Shown here: positions 49,675-58,494 of the stretch, piece by piece
How positions within the stretch are numbered: position 1 is the first letter of the stretch
Layout: the number at the start of each line of letters is the position of its first letter
DNA from: Pacificimonas flava
Lineage (GTDB): Bacteria; Pseudomonadota; Alphaproteobacteria; Sphingomonadales; Sphingomonadaceae
Reading direction: 5' to 3'
DNA length: 64,000 nt
NCBI RefSeq assembly: GCF_000342165.1
Contig: NZ_AMRV01000005.1
Coordinates: 62,001 to 126,000 of the forward strand
Translations under genes and position numbers: made by a program
Notes under the pieces: model-generated
What the model was told of the DNA's origin: nothing
Seen by the model: only the letters and a program-made list of their open reading frames with translations
Databases searched by the model: none

Positions 49675-50618
49675 CCCGCCAGACCCGCGGACATGCGCGC
49701 GATCGACTCCTGCGCGGACCGAAGAAAATAACCCTGGCTGGTCAGGTCGCTTTCGCTGACGATCAGCGGATCTGTCTCCGCGACACGGTCCAATTGCTCG
49801 ATCGCCTCCACGATGGCCGAGCCCAATTGCTGTTCGCGCAGGACAGGATCGAAATCGCTGCGGATGCCGCGCAGCATCAGGGCGGCGGCATAGGCCTCTC
49901 CGCGGACACGCGCGTGCAGTTCAGCGGTGCTGGCGCCGGATTCCTCTCCGCGAATGCGCAGATCGATCTGGTCCATGGCTGGACGCATTGCATCCGATAC
50001 CGCCTCAAGAAGCGCGCGGGCCTGCCGGGCACCCTGCGGGTGCTCGCGCTCCGATGTCGCAAGTTCGTTGTTATAGGCGATCAGCGTCTCGGCTCCGCTG
50101 CGGTAATGCGCGCCCGCGCTGCCACCGATGAATGGAAAACTGCTGTTGAAGAATCCGCGAGCGGGTTCGACGGCATAATCCTCCGCCGCGTCAGCAAGGT
50201 CGCTGTTGCTGGTGATGTCGGCAAGCGCCTGCACGGTTGCGGCGACGACGCTGATCGTCCCCTCCTGAAATGCCGGCATCTCGTTCAGGAGCGCGGTGGG
50301 CGCGAGAATACTGTCATTCGGCGTCCAGCCGCCACGTCCCAGCTGTTCTTCCGTTAGCGTCGCGGCATAGGCGGCGGTCACGCTTCCCCCCGGCGGCAGC
50401 GCCTCCGGCGTGGGTCGCAGGGACAAGTCTACGCTGGTATCGCTCATGAGCCAGCCAAGAAGTCCCCAGTAAAGCACTGTGAGGATCGCGATTGCGACCA
50501 AAACGGTCGCCCACAGGGGCGCGCCGACCAAGGTGCGCCGTTTCAGGTTCGCAGCGCCCTTACCGGCATTGCCGGTGCCGCCGCGGATCCTGTTCCTCAG
50601 ACTCGTCAGTACCGCCAT
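49671..50618 (-). CDS. DUF2333-family membrane protein
   Basis: A 315-residue protein with one N-terminal membrane helix (about residues 37-57) and a large periplasmic alpha-helical domain containing GGWTPNDSILAPTALLNEMPAFQEG, the recognisable DUF2333 signature. Function unknown. It is co-translated with the universal stress protein, which hints at a stress or envelope role (inference). Confidence 0.8.
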   Translation of the reverse strand: MAVLTSLRNRIRGGTGNAGKGAANLKRRTLVGAPLWATVLVAIAILTVLYWGLLGWLMSDTSVDLSLRPTPEALPPGGSVTAAYAATLTEEQLGRGGWTPNDSILAPTALLNEMPAFQEGTISVVAATVQALADITSNSDLADAAEDYAVEPARGFFNSSFPFIGGSAGAHYRSGAETLIAYNNELATSEREHPQGARQARALLEAVSDAMRPAMDQIDLRIRGEESGASTAELHARVRGEAYAAALMLRGIRSDFDPVLREQQLGSAIVEAIEQLDRVAETDPLIVSESDLTSQGYFLRSAQESIARMSAGLAG

Positions 50619-50683
50619 GCGCTATGTCTTATCAGCTTGCCCGGCCGGGAAAAGGCGTTCGATGTCCAAGCGCGTGGCGCCTG

Positions 50684-51370
50684 TCACAGATATTCGCGGG
50701 CCTTGTCCTCATATTTGCCGATGCGCCAGCTTGCCGGTTCGGCTTCTGCCGCCGCGCACCATTCCACCATCCAGGGATGCGCGGTCATGGCGTTCATGTA
50801 GCTAGCGGCTGTGCCGCTCAGCTTCGCGCCATAGGTGACGAACCGCATGACGACAGGCGCGAACATCATGTCGGCGGCGCCGAACGCTCCGAAAAGATAG
50901 GGACCACCGGCGCCGAAGCGGTCACGGGCCTCGGTCCAGAGGGTCACAATCCGATCGATGTCGGCGCGTGTTGCCTCCTCGAACCGAAACCCCTCGTAAC
51001 GGGCGCAGACGTCCATTGGGCATTGGCTGCGCAGGGCTGTGAAGCCGGCATGCATTTCGGCGGCCATCGACCGGGCGAAGGCGCGGGCGGCATCGTCCGT
51101 GGGCCAATAGGCGGCTTGGCCGTGACGGTCGGCTAGCCAGTCGATGATTGCGAGACTTTCCCAGACAGCGATCCCGCCAGACCACAAGCTCGGGACCTTG
51201 CCGGACGGCATCAGCGCCGGATCGGTCTTCTTCTCCCGCCATTCCGGCGTATCCATAGGGATGACGACCTCCTCGAAGTCCTGACCGGATTGCTTCACGG
51301 CCAGCCAACCGCGCAGGCTCCAACTGGAATAGCGGCGATTCCCGAGGACGATTTTCAATAGGGCTGTCAT
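50684..51370 (-). CDS. Glutathione S-transferase
   Basis: A 228-residue GST. The thioredoxin-like N-terminal domain begins LKIVLGNRRYSSWSLRGWLAV, with a Ser catalytic region. The cis-Pro is in GKVPSLW, and the Glu-Ser glutathione contact is in WESLAIIDWLADR. The C-terminal helical domain follows. The start is ATG 51370, seven bases after AAGGAG; the upstream extension is a shadow of engB. Substrate unknown. Confidence 0.9.
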   Translation of the reverse strand: MTALLKIVLGNRRYSSWSLRGWLAVKQSGQDFEEVVIPMDTPEWREKKTDPALMPSGKVPSLWSGGIAVWESLAIIDWLADRHGQAAYWPTDDAARAFARSMAAEMHAGFTALRSQCPMDVCARYEGFRFEEATRADIDRIVTLWTEARDRFGAGGPYLFGAFGAADMMFAPVVMRFVTYGAKLSGTAASYMNAMTAHPWMVEWCAAAEAEPASWRIGKYEDKAREYL

Positions 51371-51383
51371 GGCTGCGCTCCTT

Positions 51384-52076
51384 TCAGGCGCGCGCCGCAT
51401 CCAGCATGGCAACGCGCAGTTCGTCGAGACCCTCGTTCTTTTCCGCGCTGGTTGCCAGTACAAGCGGAAACGCCGCTGGACGCCGAGCGATCTGCCGCCC
51501 GGCCTCTGCCACGTTCCATGCGGCGCCGGTCTGCTTCACCTTGTCGCCCTTGGTCAGGACGATCTGGTAGGTCACGGCCGCTTCGTCCAGCATCGCCATG
51601 ACGTCCAGGTCCACGTCCTTGATGCCGCGGCGCACGTCGATGAGCAGCATGACCCGGCGTAGCGTCGGACGGCCGCGCAGATAATCGAAGACGAGGCGTT
51701 TCCACTGGTCGACGACCTTCTTCGGCGCCTTCGCAAAGCCGTAACCGGGCATGTCGACCAGCCGCAGCTCGGGCGGTTTTCCAACCGGGAACAGGTTCAA
51801 AAGCTGCGTCCGGCCTGGCGTGTTCGACGTGCGGGCAAGGCCGTGCTGGGCGCACAGGGCATTCAGCAGGGAAGATTTGCCGACATTGGACCTGCCGGCA
51901 AAGGCGATCTCGGGGACGCCGTCTTCCGGCAACTGATCCAGATGGCCGACGGACATGGAAAAATGGGCGCCCGACTTGAACAGGTCGCGGGCATAGCGCG
52001 CCGCCCCGGCGGAAACACCCGCTGGCCCGCCGCTCGTCGAATCACCCCCGGACTGCCCATCCTGTTCAGCGGCCAT
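51384..52076 (-). CDS. engB: Ribosome biogenesis GTPase EngB (YihA/YsxC)
   Basis: A 230-residue TRAFAC GTPase for 50S assembly. G1 is [15 protein letters not shown]3 is DMPGYG, and G4 is TKGDK. An N-terminal ~45-residue extension precedes the G domain. The ATG abuts the yidC TAA. The yidD–yidC–engB order is conserved in alphaproteobacteria. Confidence 0.94.
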   Translation of the reverse strand: MAAEQDGQSGGDSTSGGPAGVSAGAARYARDLFKSGAHFSMSVGHLDQLPEDGVPEIAFAGRSNVGKSSLLNALCAQHGLARTSNTPGRTQLLNLFPVGKPPELRLVDMPGYGFAKAPKKVVDQWKRLVFDYLRGRPTLRRVMLLIDVRRGIKDVDLDVMAMLDEAAVTYQIVLTKGDKVKQTGAAWNVAEAGRQIARRPAAFPLVLATSAEKNEGLDELRVAMLDAARA

Positions 52077-53792
52077 TTACTTCGCCTTTGCCGCTTCGGG
52101 CTCCGGTTCGCGCGGATATTTCTTCAGGAGAATCCACTGCTGCCCGATGGAGAAGATGTTGTTGATCGTCCAGTAAAGCTGCAGCCCTGCGGCAAAGGGC
52201 GCCATGATGAACATGAACACCCAGGGCATGATTCCGAAGACCTTCTTCTGCACTTCGTCCATCGGCGTCGGATTCATGCGCATGGTCAGCCACATGGTGA
52301 TGCCCAGAAGGATGGGGAGGACGCCGATGGCAAGGAAGCCCGGCGGATCGAACGGCAAAAAGCCGAACAGGTTGACCGGCGTCAGAGGGTCGGGCGCCGA
52401 CAGGTCCTTGATCCACAGGACGAAGGGTTTGTGCCGGATGTCGATGGACAGCAGCAGCGTCTTGTAAAGCGCGTAGAAGATCGGGATCTGCAGCAGCATG
52501 GGCAGACAGCCGGCGATCGGGTTCGCCTTCTCCTCCCGGTACAGCTTCATCATCTCCTGCTGCAGCCGCTGCTTGTCGTCCTTGTGGCGCTCCTGCAGCG
52601 CCTTCATCTTCGGTTGCAGGCGGCGCATCTTCGCCATCGATTCATATTGCTTGTTGGCGATCGGGAACAGCACGATGCGGATGATCACGACGAGCAGGAT
52701 GATAGCCACGCCGAAATTACCCGCAAAGCCGTAAAGCCAGCTGAGAAGGTGGTAGATCGGCTTTGCGATCACGCGGAACCAGCCCCAGTCGACCGCGCCC
52801 TCCAGGCCGTTGATGCCCACCTTGTCATCGTAGTTCTCCAGGACGCCGATTTCCTTGGCGCCTGCGTAAATTCGAAGACTGCTGGTCTGTGCGCTGTTCG
52901 GCGCAACCGCGAGCGGTTCCCCCTGCATCGTGGCCTCGAAGCTGTCGCTCGTGCGGCCCGTGCGGAAGGCGGAGTTTACGCTCTGCCCCTCCGGCGCGAT
53001 CAACGCCGACAGCCAATAGGTGTCGGTAAAGCCCAGCCAGCCATCATTGGCGTCGGCGGATGCGCGGCCGCCCTCGTCAACCAGATCGTCATAGCCGAGA
53101 TCATAGTTCGTCTCGCCGCCGGACGAACTGATGGGTCCCACATGGGCCGTCCAGCTGTCCTGGTTGGGGCCGGTGCCCTCACGCGCGATCAGGCCATAGG
53201 GACGCGCCACGACGGCGGACGTGCCGCGGTTCTCGATGCGCTGGCGCACGGTAAACAGATAATTGTCGTCGACGGCGATCTCGATCAGGAAACGGACGCC
53301 CGCATCGTTCGTCCAGGACAGGGTCAAGGGCGAATCGGCCGTCAGCGTTTCCGCGCTCGCCTGCCAACGCGTGTCCTGACCCGGCAGGTCGCCCTCACCG
53401 GTCCAGCCGATCTGCGCGAAATAGGCATCCGGTGCCCCGCGCGGGGAGAACAGACGGATATCGCTGTCCGCCGCCAGCGTTTCGTGATGGCGCTTCAGCA
53501 GCAGATCGTCGATACGCGCGCCGGTCAGATTGATGGAGCCGGAGAGCGCCGGCGCATCGATCATCACGCGCGGCGTCTCGACCAGCACCTCGGTCCGCTC
53601 GCGAATGGCGGGGACGCTGTCGGTACCCGGCCCGGCCTCATCGTCCGGAAGGGCCACCTGCTGTCCATCGACGAACGTGCTCGACGGTTCCTGCGATGTC
53701 GGAAAGAAGGTTTCCGAAATCAGGGTCCAGCCAAACAGCACGGCCATGGAGAGAACCATGGCGATCAGCAGGTTTTTGTTCTCGTTGCTCAC
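52077..53792 (-). CDS. yidC: Membrane protein insertase YidC
   Basis: A 571-residue Oxa1/Alb3-family insertase of the gram-negative type. A first helix (about 7-25), a large periplasmic beta domain (about 50-330), then five C-terminal helices (about 350-555) contain [17 protein letters not shown] and [16 protein letters not shown]. The positively charged hydrophilic groove and the C1 coiled coil ([18 protein letters not shown]) are present. It starts with GTG 53792, overlapping the yidD stop by four bases. Confidence 0.96.
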   Translation of the reverse strand: MSNENKNLLIAMVLSMAVLFGWTLISETFFPTSQEPSSTFVDGQQVALPDDEAGPGTDSVPAIRERTEVLVETPRVMIDAPALSGSINLTGARIDDLLLKRHHETLAADSDIRLFSPRGAPDAYFAQIGWTGEGDLPGQDTRWQASAETLTADSPLTLSWTNDAGVRFLIEIAVDDNYLFTVRQRIENRGTSAVVARPYGLIAREGTGPNQDSWTAHVGPISSSGGETNYDLGYDDLVDEGGRASADANDGWLGFTDTYWLSALIAPEGQSVNSAFRTGRTSDSFEATMQGEPLAVAPNSAQTSSLRIYAGAKEIGVLENYDDKVGINGLEGAVDWGWFRVIAKPIYHLLSWLYGFAGNFGVAIILLVVIIRIVLFPIANKQYESMAKMRRLQPKMKALQERHKDDKQRLQQEMMKLYREEKANPIAGCLPMLLQIPIFYALYKTLLLSIDIRHKPFVLWIKDLSAPDPLTPVNLFGFLPFDPPGFLAIGVLPILLGITMWLTMRMNPTPMDEVQKKVFGIMPWVFMFIMAPFAAGLQLYWTINNIFSIGQQWILLKKYPREPEPEAAKAK

Positions 53793-54049
53793 GAACTCTG
53801 TCCCCCGGGGGCTTGATCTTTCGGTGTCGGCTGGACGGCAGGTGGCACCGGATCATAGCCGGACGATCCGAGCGGGTGGCAGCGCAGTATCCGCCGCACG
53901 GCCAGAAAGCCACCCTTCACTGCGCCGTGCCGCTGGACAGCCTCCGCTGCATAAGCGCTGCACGTCGGCTGGAAGCGGCATGTCGGGCCGTAAAGCGGCG
54001 ATACGAACCGCTGCCACAAGCGGATGACGACAAGAAGGATCGCGCGCAT
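53789..54049 (-). CDS. yidD: Membrane protein insertion efficiency factor YidD
   Basis: An 86-residue protein with an amphipathic N-terminus and the [19 protein letters not shown] and [18 protein letters not shown] signatures. It sits between rnpA and yidC, overlapping yidC by four bases. It assists YidC insertion at the inner membrane. Confidence 0.94.
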   Translation of the reverse strand: MRAILLVVIRLWQRFVSPLYGPTCRFQPTCSAYAAEAVQRHGAVKGGFLAVRRILRCHPLGSSGYDPVPPAVQPTPKDQAPGGQSS

Positions 54050-54054
54050 CGGAC

Positions 54055-54405
54055 TTATCTTTGCGGCGCGGCCCCGCGCCGCCTCGCCGCGCGGCCGAAG
54101 GCCTTCTCAAGATCCTGCCTCAGCACGGAAAAATTCGCGGTCAGGCCGCCCCCGCGCCCGATCAGAACGATATCGGAACCTGCTGGGGCGCGGGCCGGAA
54201 CGACTTCCGCCGCCAGAGCGCGAAGCCGTCGTTTCAGGCGGTTCCGTACGACGGCACCGCCGATCTTCTTCGTCACGGTATATCCGACGCGAACCGTATC
54301 GCGCCCGTCACCGCGCGGGTGAACCAGCAGAACGAAGCCATCCGTGGCAGCGCGCGCCCCGCGGTTCGCTGCCAGGAAATCGCGCCGCTTTTTCAGGCGC
54401 TCCAG
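54055..54405 (-). CDS. rnpA: Ribonuclease P protein component, CTG start
   Basis: A 116-residue basic subunit of RNase P for tRNA 5' maturation. The family pattern is complete: [11 protein letters not shown] (N-terminus), [32 protein letters not shown] (the RNR motif). The frame contains no ATG, GTG or TTG between the rpmH stop (54409-54411, same frame) and residue ~44. CTG 54405, three bases after that stop, is therefore the only plausible start giving the conserved N-terminus. A start at the first GTG would delete a third of the protein. Confidence 0.9.
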   Translation of the reverse strand: MERLKKRRDFLAANRGARAATDGFVLLVHPRGDGRDTVRVGYTVTKKIGGAVVRNRLKRRLRALAAEVVPARAPAGSDIVLIGRGGGLTANFSVLRQDLEKAFGRAARRRGAAPQR

Positions 54406-54408
54406 CGT

Positions 54409-54543
54409 TTAGGCCGAGAGCTTCTTGCGGCCCTTGGCGCGGCGGCGTGCCAGCACCTGGCGACCCGACTGCGTCGCCATGCGTGCGCGAAAACCATGAC
54501 GCCGCTTACGGACGAGATTGGAGGGCTGAAACGTGCGCTTCAT
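54409..54543 (-). CDS. rpmH: 50S ribosomal protein L34
   Basis: A 44-residue, strongly basic protein: [18 protein letters not shown]…GRKKLSA, the complete L34 sequence. The stop lies three bases before the rnpA CTG start. A good promoter lies about 100 bp upstream. Confidence 0.98.
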   Translation of the reverse strand: MKRTFQPSNLVRKRRHGFRARMATQSGRQVLARRRAKGRKKLSA

Positions 54544-54640
54544 GGAAGTCTACCTTAGGCTCTATGCAAACAAATAGGGGCCGCGATCGTCCGCCGCGTC
54601 CTTCCAAGACACGGGGGCCGAGCGGCCACGTTCGGCGGCG

Positions 54641-54669
54641 CACATAGGCGGAAGGGCGAAAAATGTCAA
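54641..54669 (-). promoter_or_regulatory. Sigma-70 promoter for rpmH–rnpA–yidD–yidC
   Basis: Minus strand: perfect -35 TTGACA (54664-54669), a 17-bp spacer, and -10 TATGTG (54641-54646). The predicted leader to the rpmH ATG is about 90 nt. The divergent TVP38 gene starts 73 bp away on the other strand. Confidence 0.7.
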
Positions 54670-54741
54670 ACGCCGAACGCCCCCTGTACGGCCCTTCGTG
54701 GGCCGACGTGACGGGTCGATACGAGCAGGCTAGAAGGCCGA

Positions 54742-55509
54742 ATGCCCGACAAGACCCCCGCAGCCGAGACACCCGGCCCGTCGTCTGCCAAGCGAAAAGG
54801 AGGCTTTTCGCGGTTTTTGCCGATTGGCGGGCTGGTGATCGGACTGGCGGCGTTCTTCCTGCTTGGCGGTGGGCGTTATGTCGGTCTCGACACCCTTTCT
54901 GCCCAGTATGAGGAATTGCGCACGCTGGTTGGCGAAAACCGCTTTCTCGCAGCAACGGGCTTTGTAGCCCTTTATGCGGCGCTGGTGGCGATCAGCGTTC
55001 CGGGGGCCGCCAGTTTGACGATTGCGGCGGGGCTGCTGTTCGGAACGTGGCTGGGCGGCGGGCTGACCGTCGTCGGCGCCACGACGGGTGCGCTCATTGT
55101 CTTCCTGGCAGCGCGCACCGCCTTCGCCGACATGCTGGTCCGCAGGGCGGGTCCGGCTGTTCAACGCCTGCGCGACGGATTCGAGCGCGATGCGTTCAAC
55201 TATCTCCTGTTCCTTCGACTCGTCCCGGCCTTTCCGTTCTTCCTGGTGAATATCGCGGCCGGCCTGTTTGGTATGCGGACGACGCCCTACGTTCTTGCAA
55301 CGGCCATCGGCATCGTTCCGGGAACCTTCGTTTACGCCTCCATCGGGGCCGGGGCAGGGGCAGTGATCGCACGGGGCGAATCGATCAGATTAGGCGGCAT
55401 TCTCTCGGACCCTGCCGTTCTGCTGCCGATCTTGGGACTCGGCCTGCTTGCGCTGTTGCCGGTCATGCTTCGCCGCCTTCGAAAGCGCAGGTCGGGGGCC
55501 GCGTCTTAA
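54742..55509 (+). CDS. TVP38/TMEM64-family (DedA-like) membrane protein
   Basis: A 255-residue protein with about five to six helices and the VTT/SNARE-associated core: AISVPGAASLTIAAGLLFG, GATTGALIVFLAART, RLVPAFPFFLVNIAAGLFGM and GIVPGTFVYASIGAGAG. Related proteins act in lipid scrambling or flipping and envelope homeostasis. Its last ~120 bp overlap, in antisense, the 3' end of the next gene. Confidence 0.88.
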   Translation: MPDKTPAAETPGPSSAKRKGGFSRFLPIGGLVIGLAAFFLLGGGRYVGLDTLSAQYEELRTLVGENRFLAATGFVALYAALVAISVPGAASLTIAAGLLFGTWLGGGLTVVGATTGALIVFLAARTAFADMLVRRAGPAVQRLRDGFERDAFNYLLFLRLVPAFPFFLVNIAAGLFGMRTTPYVLATAIGIVPGTFVYASIGAGAGAVIARGESIRLGGILSDPAVLLPILGLGLLALLPVMLRRLRKRRSGAAS

Positions 55510-55800
55510 TCCCCATTCAGTCCAGCCCGCCCAATGGGGCCAGCGCCGCTTGAAGCGCGCATAGTGGCGTTTCGCGCGCAGCGAGCTGCGCAGGACGAGC
55601 GCCAGGCCAAGCGCAAAGCCCAGAAACCCGAACGGACCGGGAAGCAGGGGGCCGCCGACAAGCGGCGCGAGAATCATCAGCAGAAGTCCCAGGATGAATT
55701 CGCTCCAGCGCCGCCAGAGAGGACGCGGCCGGCGCGGAGAGGGCCGCGGCAGTGCGGGCGAATCGGATGTCATCGTGGGTCCAATGAGGGGAACGGACAT
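55390..55800 (-). CDS. Small PGPGW-like membrane protein
   Basis: A 136-codon frame with two hydrophobic stretches (about residues 34-68: ILGLLLMILAPLVGGPLLPG and FGFLGFALGLALVL) and a basic RAKRHYARFKRRWP tail, similar to putative PGPGW transmembrane proteins. The final ~40 residues are encoded antisense to the end of the TVP38 gene. Either the overlap is real or the frame reads past a lost stop. The start is uncertain (ATG 55800 or 55773). Confidence 0.6.
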   Translation of the reverse strand: MSVPLIGPTMTSDSPALPRPSPRRPRPLWRRWSEFILGLLLMILAPLVGGPLLPGPFGFLGFALGLALVLRSSLRAKRHYARFKRRWPHWAGWTEWGLRRGPRPALSKAAKHDRQQRKQAESQDRQQNGRVRENAA

Positions 55801-55906
55801 GCCCTTTTCAATGCTCGGTATGAATTCTTCATGGACAGAGGCGCCGCATGGCCGTTAACCCGCTGATCCGCAGGGACAAGGCCGTTTTGGGTAGGGGGAG
55901 AGGCGC

Positions 55907-57415
55907 ATGGTCGCGCACGTCACGACCGTGGCGTTTCTGGGTCTGGAGGCCCGAACCGTCGATGTGCAGGTGCAGATCGCCAAGGGGCAGGGGAAGTTCA
56001 CCATCGTCGGATTGGCCGACAAGGCCGTGGCGGAATCGCAGGAGCGCGTCCGCGCGGCGCTGTCGGGTATAGGACTGGCGCTCCCCTTCCAGCGCATCAC
56101 CGTCAACCTGTCACCGGCCGACCTGCCGAAGGAGGGCTCGCATTACGATCTGCCGATCGCGCTGGGGCTGCTGGCGGCCATGGGAATCGTCGATGCGGAG
56201 CAGCTTTCGGAATATCTGATTGTCGGCGAATTGTCTCTGGACGGGCGGGTGGCCAATGTGCCCGGCGTCCTTCTGGCCGCATTGCACGCGTCCACGAACG
56301 ATCTCGGCCTGATCTGTCCGGCGGCACAGGGCGGGGAGGCGGCCTGGGCGGGACGCATCGATGTGCTGGCGGCGCCGGGCCTTCTCGAACTCCTCAATCA
56401 TTTCAAGGGCACGCAGATCCTGTCGCCGCCTCAGCCCGCGGCCGCCGCCGAGATGATGCCGGCGCCCGACCTTGCCGAGGTCAAGGGCCAGGAAACCGCA
56501 AAGCGGGCGCTGGAAATTGCCGCCGCCGGTGGGCACAATCTCCTGATGTCCGGACCGCCGGGCGCGGGCAAGTCTCTGCTTGCCGCGACGCTGCCCGGGC
56601 TTCTGCCGGAGCTTGCGCCCGCCGAAGCGTTGGAGGTGTCGATGGTCGCGTCCGTGGCGGGGACATTGGAAGCAGGGCGGCTGATACGCCAGCGTCCCTT
56701 CCGCGCGCCGCACCATTCCGCCTCCATGCCCGCGCTTGTCGGCGGCGGACAAAAGGCTCGCCCCGGAGAGGTCAGCCTGGCGCATCTGGGCGTTCTCTTT
56801 CTCGACGAGCTGCCGGAATTTGACCGGCGCGTTCTCGATTCGCTACGACAGCCGCTCGAAACGGGGGAAGTGTCGGTTGCCAGGGCCGCGCTGCACGTCA
56901 CCTACCCCGCGCGCGTCCAGCTGATCGCGGCCATGAACCCCTGCCGCTGCGGTCATCTCGGCGATCCCGCGCTCGCTTGTGCCCGCGCGCCTCGCTGCGC
57001 CGCCGATTACCAGGCCAAACTGTCGGGCCCCCTCCTCGATCGCATCGATCTGCACGTCGAGGTCGAACCGGTCAGTGCAGCGGATCTTTCGCTGCCACCT
57101 CCTGCCGAGGGAAGTCGGGAGGTGGCAGCGCGGATCGCTGCGGCCCGCGAACGTCAGTCGCACCGTTACGCGCGTACGGCCGCGCGTACGAATGCAGAGG
57201 CAGACGGACGGGTGCTGGAGGAAGCCGCGCAGCTTGACGAGGCGGGGCAGGCCCTGCTGCGGGAGGCGGCCGAGCGTCTGAAACTGACGGCACGCTCCTA
57301 CCACCGCATGCTGAAGGTCGCCCGCACCATCGCCGATCTCGCCGCCACGGATGGCATCGGCCGCGTTCATATCGCAGAGGCCCTAAGCTACCGCAGACAG
57401 CCTCCCCGCGCATGA
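55907..57415 (+). CDS. comM: YifB/ComM-family Mg-chelatase-like AAA ATPase
   Basis: A 502-residue protein. A Lon-like ChlI domain (about 20-145) precedes an AAA+ Mg-chelatase module with Walker A GPPGAGKSLLAATLPGLLP, Walker B GVLFLDELPEF and the CRCGHLGDP…RCAADYQAKLSGPLLDRIDLHV zinc-like segment. ComM helicases promote branch migration in natural transformation; many non-competent bacteria keep yifB. Other competence genes are not in the window. The start is ATG 55907 with GGGGGAGA upstream. Confidence 0.93.
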   Translation: MVAHVTTVAFLGLEARTVDVQVQIAKGQGKFTIVGLADKAVAESQERVRAALSGIGLALPFQRITVNLSPADLPKEGSHYDLPIALGLLAAMGIVDAEQLSEYLIVGELSLDGRVANVPGVLLAALHASTNDLGLICPAAQGGEAAWAGRIDVLAAPGLLELLNHFKGTQILSPPQPAAAAEMMPAPDLAEVKGQETAKRALEIAAAGGHNLLMSGPPGAGKSLLAATLPGLLPELAPAEALEVSMVASVAGTLEAGRLIRQRPFRAPHHSASMPALVGGGQKARPGEVSLAHLGVLFLDELPEFDRRVLDSLRQPLETGEVSVARAALHVTYPARVQLIAAMNPCRCGHLGDPALACARAPRCAADYQAKLSGPLLDRIDLHVEVEPVSAADLSLPPPAEGSREVAARIAAARERQSHRYARTAARTNAEADGRVLEEAAQLDEAGQALLREAAERLKLTARSYHRMLKVARTIADLAATDGIGRVHIAEALSYRRQPPRA

Positions 57416-57504
57416 GCGGGTTGCGATCGTTGGAGATCTAAGGAGCTGCAAGTTTGGCCGCGCGAAGCAGGCGCTGCTGCAAGGCGGGGTGCTATAATGA
57501 AAGG

Positions 57505-58494
57505 TTATAGGTCGCCCCAGAACCCGCGTTCAGGGGCATGAAGACGGCCGTTCTCCTCACGAATTCCGCCCGGCCGATCACGCTTGAGCCAGACTGGTCC
57601 GTCCAGATCGGCAAAGGTACAGCGCTGCGCGAGGAGAAGCGCGGGGGCAATGGAAAGTGACGTGGAAACCATGCAGCCCGTCATCAGACCAAGCCCGGCG
57701 GCCTCCGCGGCATCGGCGAAGGCCAGGGCGGCGGTCAGACCGCCGGTCTTGTCGAGCTTCAGATTCACGAACTGATAGCGATTTGCGAGCCTCTCCACGT
57801 CGCCGGCGACATGGGCGGATTCGTCGGCGGCAATGGGCACCGCCGATCTTAAACCTGCAAGGCCTTCGTCAGCATTCGCAGGCAGCGGTTGTTCCAGCAG
57901 GTCTACACCCAGGGTGGCGAGATCGGTCTGGAGACGCTCCACCAGATCCAGCGTCCAGCTTTCGTTCGGATCGACGATCAGGCGAGGCTTGGGTGCTTCG
58001 CTGCGGACCGCGCGAATCTGCGTGAGGGGATCGCGTTCGTCCACTTTCACCTTCAGAAGCGGAACATCCTTCAGATGGGCCGCTGCCCGCGCCATGTTGG
58101 GCGCCGTATCGAGGCTGACCGTCATCGCCGTTGCGATCGGGCGCCTCTGTGTCAGGCCCGTCGCCTCTGCAACACTGATGCCGCTGCGCCGGGCCTGGAG
58201 GTCCCAAAGGGCGCAGTCGACGGCATTGCGGGCGGCGCCGGCGGGCATCAGTTCGAGGAGTTGGAGCCGGTCCGCTCCTCCTTCGATCGCGCTGCGAACG
58301 GCGTGGACCTGCTCCAGCGAAGCCTCCACGGATTCGCCGTAGCGCGGATAGGGCACGCCTTCGCCGTGACCGGCGTGACTGCCCTCGGTGATCGTGACGG
58401 TGACGACATCAATGGCGGTCTTGACGCCGCGGGAAATGCGGAACGGCGCGTTCAGATCGAACCGCTCGTGCCGGGCGTCAAGCGATCGAGGCAT
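57505..58494 (-). CDS. dgcA: Enolase-superfamily racemase/epimerase, DgcA or dipeptide-epimerase type
   Basis: A 329-residue enolase-superfamily protein of the muconate-lactonizing/Ala-Glu epimerase subgroup. The Lys-x-Lys acid/base motif is LLKVKVDERD. The metal ligands are in VDPNESW, LLEQPLP and AADES, and the second catalytic Lys is in NLKLDKTGG. Alone it would be called a dipeptide epimerase. It overlaps by 17 bases a DUF1611 gene, and that pairing is the DgcN–DgcA D-glutamate catabolic pair described in marine bacteria, where DgcA racemises N-acetyl-D-glutamate to the L form. The symbol is given on that context. The start is ATG 58494. Confidence 0.78.
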   Translation of the reverse strand: MPRSLDARHERFDLNAPFRISRGVKTAIDVVTVTITEGSHAGHGEGVPYPRYGESVEASLEQVHAVRSAIEGGADRLQLLELMPAGAARNAVDCALWDLQARRSGISVAEATGLTQRRPIATAMTVSLDTAPNMARAAAHLKDVPLLKVKVDERDPLTQIRAVRSEAPKPRLIVDPNESWTLDLVERLQTDLATLGVDLLEQPLPANADEGLAGLRSAVPIAADESAHVAGDVERLANRYQFVNLKLDKTGGLTAALAFADAAEAAGLGLMTGCMVSTSLSIAPALLLAQRCTFADLDGPVWLKRDRPGGIREENGRLHAPERGFWGDL

